Assembly: GCA_947455805.1 (NCBI GenBank)
Contig: CANGSN010000030.1
Coordinates: forward strand, 1-13,994
Reading direction: 5' to 3'
Source: Planctomycetota bacterium
Lineage (GTDB): Bacteria > Planctomycetota > UBA1135 > UBA2386
Length of the DNA stretch: 13,994 bases
Positions 8,486 through 13,994 of this stretch are shown in pieces; the stretch's first letter is position 1; each line of letters begins with the position of its first letter. Below the pieces are notes generated by a model. The model did no database searches. It worked only from the letters and a program-made list of their open reading frames with translations, and was not told the DNA's origin. The position numbers were made by a program, and so were the translations under genes.

Positions 8486-9682
8486 ATGCCGACGATCCTG
8501 CGCTGCGTCTGCCTGTTCCTGCTGGGCTCGTTGCTGACCGGTCAGGACAAACCGCTGGTCAAGGACGAGGACGAGGTCAGCAAGGTCGCCGCGCGCGATC
8601 CCTACACCGACGGCGACGAGGCTGCGAAGAAGGCGGCCGGAGTCGTGTCCCACGCCCCATTCCCGTGGGCCGACGGCCATCGCACCACCGACATCGACAA
8701 GGTGCTCGGCGAAAACCGCATCCTGTGGCTCGAGACTGCGCACTTCCGGTTCGCGTTCACGCTGCGGTCGGCGGCCTGGCCCGATGAGAGTGACGCGCGC
8801 AAGGCGCTGCAGGACGAGGTCAAAGCGCTGAAGAAGAAGCTGCCGAAGGTGCCGGAGAAGCCCAAGCGCCTCGACCCCTGGCTGCGCCTGCACCTCTATG
8901 CGCAGCGCTGCGAAGACGCATACGCGCGGTTCCACGCTCTGGTCGGCACGCGCGACGCCGACTTCGGGGCTGGCCAGCAGTTCCTGGGCCTGCCGGACAA
9001 GTACCTGGTCATGGTGTTCCAGAAGCGCTCCGACATGGCGCGCTACATGGACAAGTTCTGCAGCCAGAAGGCCGACGACTCGCTGCGCTACTTCCACGAC
9101 AAGACCCGCCAGCCGGTGCTGTGCGTCGCCGTCGAGGCGTTCGAAGGTCTCGACGAGCCGGGCATCCACGGCCACGTCCTGCACGGTGTCTGGCACCTCC
9201 TGCTAGGCGGCCACGGTGGCTACCCGTTCGAGATGCCGCCATGGCTCGCCGACGGGATCGCGCACTGGCACACGCGCACGCTGCCGGGGGATTTCCTCAA
9301 CGTGCAGATCAAGGACGACGAGGCCGTTGCCGACGACAAGCGCAATGAGTGGGACGTCAAGGTGCGTCGCCGTGTGCAGCACGAGACGCTGATGATCCCG
9401 TTTGCGACGATGGCGCAGTGGTCCGACCCGGCCGGCATGGGCTACCACGGCGTCATCCAGTCGTGGTCCCGCATCGACTACCTGATGCGGCTCGACCCGA
9501 AACTGGTCGGCAAGGTGTTGCGCGCGCTGAAAGCCGCGCCGCCGGCTGATGACTACGTGTCGGCCACGGCCCTGGCGCGCACACAGGCCAGCGAGCTCGT
9601 GCTGAAGGCGTTGGGCTGCGACGCGGCGACGTTCGATCGCCGATGGCGCGAGTGGGTGCTGAAGACCTACCCGAAACGCTGA
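8486..9682 (+). CDS. Exported gluzincin-peptidase-like protein with degenerate active site
   Basis: A 398-residue protein with an N-terminal signal peptide (hydrophobic core about 5-19, ending LLTGQ), so exported. Residues 219-265 resemble the metal-binding part of peptidase-MA-like gluzincins: a His-rich helix containing HGVWH (233-237) at the position of HExxH, then PPWLADG (251-257) where active relatives usually have a WLxEG-type segment supplying the third ligand. The catalytic Glu is Gly234 and the later Glu is Asp256, so peptidase activity is unlikely although metal binding may persist. An N-terminal charged helical segment (about 105-125, KKKLPKVPEKPK) precedes it. An in-frame ATG at 8402 overlaps the previous stop (ATGA) but would bury the signal peptide, so 8486 is preferred. 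It lies 80 bases after the thioredoxin-like gene, possibly in one transcript. Confidence 0.72.
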   Translation: MPTILRCVCLFLLGSLLTGQDKPLVKDEDEVSKVAARDPYTDGDEAAKKAAGVVSHAPFPWADGHRTTDIDKVLGENRILWLETAHFRFAFTLRSAAWPDESDARKALQDEVKALKKKLPKVPEKPKRLDPWLRLHLYAQRCEDAYARFHALVGTRDADFGAGQQFLGLPDKYLVMVFQKRSDMARYMDKFCSQKADDSLRYFHDKTRQPVLCVAVEAFEGLDEPGIHGHVLHGVWHLLLGGHGGYPFEMPPWLADGIAHWHTRTLPGDFLNVQIKDDEAVADDKRNEWDVKVRRRVQHETLMIPFATMAQWSDPAGMGYHGVIQSWSRIDYLMRLDPKLVGKVLRALKAAPPADDYVSATALARTQASELVLKALGCDAATFDRRWREWVLKTYPKR

Positions 9683-9683
9683 G

Positions 9684-9703
9684 GGGGCCGCCGCAGCGGC
9701 CCC
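9684..9703. terminator. Strong GC hairpin between convergent genes
   Basis: A perfect 8-base stem, GGGGCCGC (9684-9691) with GCGGCCCC (9696-9703), around the loop CGCA, starts one base after the stop of the peptidase-like gene. The next gene ends on the opposite strand at 9753, so the hairpin is placed to stop transcription from both sides. No T-run follows, so efficiency as an intrinsic terminator is uncertain. Confidence 0.55.
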
Positions 9704-9752
9704 GGTCTCCGCCATCCCTGGCTCGCTGCCCCAGGCTTGCTGCGTCTGTGGG

Positions 9753-11327
9753 CTACTGCATCTGGACCAGCAGCGGCGTCGAGAGCTGGAACGCGGTCGG
9801 CTGCAGCGCGATTGCCTGCAGCATGAACATGAAGTTCGTGAACGCGCCGGTGTTCGGGTTCGGGAGCGTGATCGGCGCGTAGCCGAAGCCGTCGGTGAGC
9901 ACCAGACCCAGGGGCTGCGGCGACGAGAGCAGGAACACGTCGTCCCAGCTGTCGCTGGTGAACAGCGGCGGCAGGAAACCGAGCGGCACCGACGGACTCG
10001 GGCCGCCGGGCAGGCCGATGCCGAGGTCGATCAGCACGAAGACCGGCGTGTTGGGTGTGCCGTGCACGTCGAAGTCCCAGTTGGCGGTGGTCGCCTGCTG
10101 GCCCAGGCGCGCGAAGCCGTTCTGGTCGAGCACCAGCGGTTGCTCGGCGATCGCGTCGCACAGCGTGAAGCCGATCAGGCTCGGCAGGAAGTTGTTGGCG
10201 TCCTGGTTCAGGCCGAGCCAGGCACCCGTGGCGGGCGTGCCGACGACGTTGCTGCCGCACTGCACGCCGTTGATGACGGCGAGCGAACCGTTGTTGGCCG
10301 TCGAGAAGATCGAGCCGGCGAGCGCGCCGCCATTGCCCACGTAGAGCAGGTTGGGTTCCTGGTTCGCCGTGCCGGAGAAGTCCGGGTAGGACGGCGTCCA
10401 CGTGCCGCCGTTCGGATCGAACGCGAGACCGCAGTTCTTGCCGAGCGAAGTGCCGGCGAGGGGATTGCCGAAACGGTCGACCGCGCCCGCGTTGACGATG
10501 ATCTGGCGCGTGGTCAGGTTGCTGGTGGTGCCGGACGCCGAGGCGTTGATGAGCACCCGCGCCGAGTTCGGCGCGAACGCGGCGACGTTGCCGAGCGCGT
10601 CGTAGGTGATGCTGGCGGCTTCGATCTTGCAGATGCCGCCATCCTGCGCGAAGACCGGGCCCTGGTTGCCGTTGACCCAGTGGCCGCCGTCGACCGGCGC
10701 GTAGTAGAGATCGCCGTTGGCGGCCTGCAGCAAGGAGCCGGCACCGATGGTGGAGGCGCCGAGCTGGGTGCCGACGGCGACCTGCAGCTGGGCTTGCGTC
10801 ATGAAGAACTCGACGTTGCCGTTCGGCAGCAGCCGCAACCAGTCGCCGGGGACCAGCGTGTAGGGCACGGTGCCGTTGTTGGTCAGCACTTCGAGCTGGC
10901 GGGTGCCGACGCCGCCGCCGGCGGTGGACGCCGCGTTGCGGCGCAGGGTGAAGAAGACCTTGTCCCAGGTCACGGCCGAGCGATCGGCGGCCTTGACGAA
11001 CACGCTGCCGATGTTGATGTCCTGGAACGCCGACGACTTCCAGCCGGCGAACTTGGTGAACACACCGTCGTTGTTGCCGTCGCCGAGGTAGCACTGCATC
11101 GCCGTCGCCGGCAGCAGCGAGCGGGCGATGGCGCCGGTGGTGGCGTTGGGCGTGGCGAAGCCGAAGTCGAACTCCTCGAGGCGCGTGATCGCACCGTTCG
11201 GGCGTTCGTTGACCGAATCGCGGCTGGTATGGGCGAATCGGCCGGTGAAGAGGATGGTCTGCTGCTGGGCCACAGCGAGGGTGGTGCAGGCAGCGAACAC
11301 GGCGAGGAGGCGGATGGGGGTTGGCAT
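9753..11327 (-). CDS. Exported protein of unknown function with lineage-type C-terminal domain
   Basis: I do not recognise a catalytic family. The 524-residue product begins at ATG (first base 11327), preceded by GAGG at a suitable distance, and has a clear Sec signal peptide (RLLAVFAACTTLAVAQ, about 6-21). The mature part is rich in Gly, Asn, Thr and Ala with predicted beta strands and four well-spaced Cys (in GGICK, GKNCG, GVQCG and FTLCD), which could form disulfides. An LGDGNNDGVFT segment near residue 81 looks like an Asp/Asn-rich calcium-loop motif. The last 115 or so residues, from LVLDQNGFARLG, are beta-rich, contain GLPGGPSPSVPLGF and end in STPLLVQMQ. They resemble the end of the divergent neighbour and may serve surface display or secretion. 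Adhesin, stalk or structural roles are possible; none is shown. Confidence 0.78.
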   Translation of the reverse strand: MPTPIRLLAVFAACTTLAVAQQQTILFTGRFAHTSRDSVNERPNGAITRLEEFDFGFATPNATTGAIARSLLPATAMQCYLGDGNNDGVFTKFAGWKSSAFQDINIGSVFVKAADRSAVTWDKVFFTLRRNAASTAGGGVGTRQLEVLTNNGTVPYTLVPGDWLRLLPNGNVEFFMTQAQLQVAVGTQLGASTIGAGSLLQAANGDLYYAPVDGGHWVNGNQGPVFAQDGGICKIEAASITYDALGNVAAFAPNSARVLINASASGTTSNLTTRQIIVNAGAVDRFGNPLAGTSLGKNCGLAFDPNGGTWTPSYPDFSGTANQEPNLLYVGNGGALAGSIFSTANNGSLAVINGVQCGSNVVGTPATGAWLGLNQDANNFLPSLIGFTLCDAIAEQPLVLDQNGFARLGQQATTANWDFDVHGTPNTPVFVLIDLGIGLPGGPSPSVPLGFLPPLFTSDSWDDVFLLSSPQPLGLVLTDGFGYAPITLPNPNTGAFTNFMFMLQAIALQPTAFQLSTPLLVQMQ

Positions 11328-11348
11328 GAGGTGACCTCGAAGCGCAAC

Positions 11349-11376
11349 AGGATAGGTGGATCCCGGGTTCGCGCCA
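11349..11376 (-). promoter_or_regulatory. Possible promoter of the exported beta-rich protein
   Basis: Read on the minus strand, TGGCGC (11376-11371) and TATCCT (11354-11349) are 16 bases apart and 21 bases before the ATG at 11327, with GAGG between. The layout is suitable, but the boxes match consensus only in part. Confidence 0.35.
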
Positions 11377-11445
11377 GCCCGCCCCCGTGACAGCTTCCCC
11401 GGCAATGGGCATGCTGTGCGCCCGCGCCATCCGGCGCCCGCCATC

Positions 11446-13125
11446 ATGCTGCGAACCCTCGCCTCCTTCGTCCTGGCCGCCGGCCTCGCGGCCCAGTCCC
11501 CGTCCACCGACGTCTCCGTCGGCGTGTTCCCGTTCCTGGTGGGCAACATGGACGGGCGCATCAACGAGATCGTCGGCAACTGCCAGACGCATGGCATCGA
11601 CACGATCTACGTCAGTGTGTTCCGTGCCACCGGGCCGTCCACCGGCGACCTGTGGGTGACCGACAGTGCGGGCGACTGGAACGCCGCCTGGGGGGCCGTT
11701 CGCCCGGGCGGCGCCGGCATCCACCTGCAGAACCTGATCGCCGCCGCCCACGCCGCGAACGTGCGCGTCGTCGGCATCTTCAAGTGCTTCGCCGAAACGG
11801 TGCAGCCCGACAACGCCGCCCACCGGCAGTATCTGCTCGACGTCATCGACTACTTCGTCGATGCGTGGCAGGTCAACGGGCAGCCGGTCTACGACCTCGA
11901 CGGCATCGCCCTCGACTACGTGCGCTACGTCGGTGGCACCGGCGTCAACGCCACCAACGTCACCAACTTCGTCGCCAGCGTGCGCCAGCAGATCGGCAGC
12001 CTGTCGCTGCACGCCTACCTGCTCGCCAACCGCTTCTCGTTCGACGGGCCGACGTACGACGCGGTCTTCAACTCGTACACGGCGACGATGAACACGCTGA
12101 CCAACCAGTTCGGGCAGAACTGGCAGCAGCTGGCCGCCCACCTCGACGTGCTGATGCCGATGGCCTACACCGCCGACGGCTCGATCTACAACACCTACGC
12201 GCGGCACCAGGCCTACGTGCGCAAGACGGCCGAGTACGCGCGCCAGGCGTGCACGCTGGCGGGCTTCCCGAATCGGCGCGTGTGCCCGACGGTGAAGACC
12301 TACACCGGCGACAACGAGACGACGACGACGCAGACCATCGAGGCCTCGATCACCGGGGCGCTGCTGGGCGGCGGCAACGGCTACCAGTCGTTCCGCTACC
12401 AGTTCCTGGTCAACAACCCGTCGTGGTGGACCGAGATGGCGCAATTCGCAGTGCCCGGCTGCAACTGGCCGCGGCCGTCGTTCACTGCCACGGGACCCAA
12501 GCTGTCGACGACCTACGACCTGACGCTGACGACGGACCTGGACCAGAGCCAGTCGACACTCGACGTGCGCTTCGACTTCGACAACGACCGCACCTTCGAC
12601 ACCGGCTGGGTGCCGCACGGTCCGCGCACGGCGCTGCTTCGGCGACCGGGAACCTGGTATCCGACGCTGCAGGTGCGCGACGCCAACGGCCACGTCGCCA
12701 CCTCGCGGCGTCGCGTCGTCGCCGGCTCGGCGGTGACGGTGTTGCCGCCGGTGATCAGCACCGCCAACGGCGGCCAGGCGCAGATCCAGATCGACGTCGG
12801 ATCCGCCGGGGCGGGGCACAGCTATCTGGCGATCGCCGGCCTGTCGGGCTCGGCGCCGGGGTTCACCTGGCAGCCGGGGTTCCCGGTGGCCTTGAACGTC
12901 GACGCCATCACCACGCTGCTGGCGGGGGATCCGAACGGCGGCATCCTGCTGAACGGCGCCAGCACGTTCGACAGCCAGGGGCGCGCGACGGCCTTGTTCA
13001 CGCTGCCCCCCGGCGTCGTCACCTTCCTCGCCGGCTTCCCGATGTCGTGGACGTTCCTGGCCGTGGACCCGCTCGGCCAGCCGAGCTGCGTCGGCGACAC
13101 CAAGCAGCTGTTGCTGCTGCTGTGA
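11446..13125 (+). CDS. Exported GHL10-like glycosidase-fold protein with PKD and C-terminal beta domain
   Basis: A 559-residue exported protein. ATG 11446 begins a signal peptide (LRTLASFVLAAGLAAQ, 2-17); the in-frame ATG at 11356 would only add a Pro/Arg-rich leader. Residues about 20-345 resemble the TIM-barrel glycosidase-like family GHL10 (COG1649, YddW-like), with the signature DGIALDYVRY (152-161) close to the family's DGIHxDYIRY, and LMPMAYT further on. Members are thought to act on glycans, perhaps cell-wall or polysaccharide, but few are characterised. Residues about 370-430 look like a PKD domain (DVRFDFDNDRTFDTGW, then TLQVRDANGHVA). The rest, with HSYLAIAGLSGSAPG and FTLPPGVVTFLAG, is a beta domain like that of the divergent neighbour, ending in five Leu. 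No Shine-Dalgarno is visible. Glycan hydrolysis is inference from fold. Confidence 0.75.
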   Translation: MLRTLASFVLAAGLAAQSPSTDVSVGVFPFLVGNMDGRINEIVGNCQTHGIDTIYVSVFRATGPSTGDLWVTDSAGDWNAAWGAVRPGGAGIHLQNLIAAAHAANVRVVGIFKCFAETVQPDNAAHRQYLLDVIDYFVDAWQVNGQPVYDLDGIALDYVRYVGGTGVNATNVTNFVASVRQQIGSLSLHAYLLANRFSFDGPTYDAVFNSYTATMNTLTNQFGQNWQQLAAHLDVLMPMAYTADGSIYNTYARHQAYVRKTAEYARQACTLAGFPNRRVCPTVKTYTGDNETTTTQTIEASITGALLGGGNGYQSFRYQFLVNNPSWWTEMAQFAVPGCNWPRPSFTATGPKLSTTYDLTLTTDLDQSQSTLDVRFDFDNDRTFDTGWVPHGPRTALLRRPGTWYPTLQVRDANGHVATSRRRVVAGSAVTVLPPVISTANGGQAQIQIDVGSAGAGHSYLAIAGLSGSAPGFTWQPGFPVALNVDAITTLLAGDPNGGILLNGASTFDSQGRATALFTLPPGVVTFLAGFPMSWTFLAVDPLGQPSCVGDTKQLLLLL

Positions 13126-13177
13126 CGGCGCGCCGGCCGTGCATCGCCGGGGCGCGGTCGGTAAGGTCTTCGCCCCG

Positions 13178-13994
13178 ATGATCTCGCTGCAGAGCTACGT
13201 TGGTGGTCGTTGGGTCGCCGGCAGCGGCGACGCCAAGACCCTTCACGATCCCGCGACCGAAGCCGTGCTTGGCGACGTGCGCCCCGGTGGTGTCGACTTC
13301 GCCGCGGTGCTCGACCACGCGCGCAAGGTCGGTGGTCCAGCGCTGCGGGCGTTGACGTTTCCGCAGCGCGCCGAGCTGCTGAAGAACCTGTCGACGAAGC
13401 TGCACGAGCATCGCGACGAGCTGATCGACATCGCCGGCAAGAATGGCGGCAATACCCGCGGCGACGCCAAGTTCGACCTCGACGGTGCCTCGGGCACGCT
13501 GGCCTACTACGCCGGCCTCGGTGCTGCGCTGCCGGCGGGCTTCCACCTGCCGGACGGCGACGGGCTGCAGTTGACGCGCTCGCCGCGCTTCCACGGCCAG
13601 CACGTCTGGACGACCCGCCCCGGCGTGGCCGTGCACATCAACGCGTTCAACTTCCCGGCCTGGGGCATGGGCGAGAAGCTCGCGTGCGCCGTGCTCGCCG
13701 GGGTGCCGGTGATCGCCAAGGCCGGTACCGCCAGCGCGATGCTCGCCTACCGCATCGCGCAGATCGTCGTCGAGGCGAAGCTGCTGCCGGAGGGCGCGTT
13801 CCAGTTCCTGCCCGGCTCGGTCAGCGGCCTTCTCGACCTGTTGGGCCCGATGGACGCGGTCGCCTTCACCGGCAGTGCGGCGACCGGGGCGCTGATCCGC
13901 GGCAACAAGAACCTCGTGGCGCGCAACGTCCGGGTCAACATCGAGGCCGACTCGATCAACCCGGCGGTGCTCGGTCCCGATGCCGACCTCGGCA
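13178..13994 (+). CDS. PaaZ/BoxD-type aldehyde dehydrogenase, N-terminal part only
   Basis: NAD(P)-dependent aldehyde dehydrogenase; 272 residues are visible before the right edge, so the catalytic Cys and any C-terminal domain are not seen. The start LQSYVGGRW (4-12), GGPALRALTFPQRAELLKNL (52-71) and the long gap before LAYYAG match the PaaZ branch rather than ordinary ALDHs. Seen motifs are NAFNFP (155-160) with the oxyanion Asn158, IAKAG with Lys181 for cofactor binding, FTGS (230-233), and EADSINPAVLGPD (256-268), whose Glu256 fits the ALDH general base. In phenylacetate breakdown PaaZ oxidises a ring-opened CoA semialdehyde and carries a fused MaoC-like hydratase; BoxD of the benzoyl-CoA epoxide route lacks the hydratase. 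Which one this is depends on the missing part. It starts 52 bases after the previous stop; it may have its own promoter. Confidence 0.88.
   Translation, partial: MISLQSYVGGRWVAGSGDAKTLHDPATEAVLGDVRPGGVDFAAVLDHARKVGGPALRALTFPQRAELLKNLSTKLHEHRDELIDIAGKNGGNTRGDAKFDLDGASGTLAYYAGLGAALPAGFHLPDGDGLQLTRSPRFHGQHVWTTRPGVAVHINAFNFPAWGMGEKLACAVLAGVPVIAKAGTASAMLAYRIAQIVVEAKLLPEGAFQFLPGSVSGLLDLLGPMDAVAFTGSAATGALIRGNKNLVARNVRVNIEADSINPAVLGPDADLG

Noticed and set aside
9667..12819. Minus-strand open frame of 1050 codons
   Set aside because: It runs opposite the GHL10-like gene and in another frame of the exported beta-rich gene, and its product is low complexity. No signal peptide or domain.
13126..13135. 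Perfect 10-base palindrome CGGCGCGCCG after the GHL10-like gene
   Set aside because: It has no loop and no T-run, and such palindromes are common by chance at this GC content. Not called as a terminator.

Overview
The window is GC-rich throughout and reads like chromosomal DNA of an uncultured or little-studied bacterium, most likely a high-GC planctomycete. The main reason is a set of Sec-exported proteins whose C-terminal domain resembles one I associate with marine Planctomycetota. This placement is inference, as there is no rRNA or other marker here. TGA is the usual stop codon, so the standard genetic code applies. I see no rRNA, tRNA, CRISPR array, insertion sequence or phage gene.

Layout. 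(1) 1-1870, minus strand: a 52-residue single-span membrane protein overlaps by ATGA with a sodium:solute symporter that runs off the left edge. (2) 1980-6650, plus strand: a tightly packed three-gene operon of a UvrD/PcrA-type helicase, a stripped-down sigma-54 activator ATPase with neither receiver nor DNA-binding domain, and a B12-binding/radical SAM protein with a DUF4080-like tail. (3) 6782-7237, minus strand: a small unrecognised protein. (4) 7395-8405, plus strand: a secreted thioredoxin-fold-like protein whose signal peptide is cut from its body by two consecutive in-frame TGA codons. (5) 8486-9682, plus strand: an exported protein resembling an inactivated gluzincin peptidase, followed by a strong hairpin. 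(6) 9753-11327, minus strand, and 11446-13125, plus strand: two divergent exported proteins, one unrecognised and one a putative GHL10-like glycosidase with a PKD domain. Both end in a similar beta-rich domain. (7) 13178 to the right edge: the N-terminal part of a PaaZ/BoxD-type aldehyde dehydrogenase.

How it fits together. The left part covers housekeeping and regulation: solute uptake, DNA unwinding and repair, sigma-54 control, and a radical SAM enzyme of unknown substrate. The right part is an accessory block of exported proteins of unknown role. The most unusual points are the tandem TGA inside an otherwise continuous secreted-protein frame, the operon joining helicase, minimal sigma-54 ATPase and radical SAM protein, and the exported metallopeptidase-like protein whose HExxH has become HGVWH. 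No complete, clearly new multi-gene system can be shown from the sequence alone.
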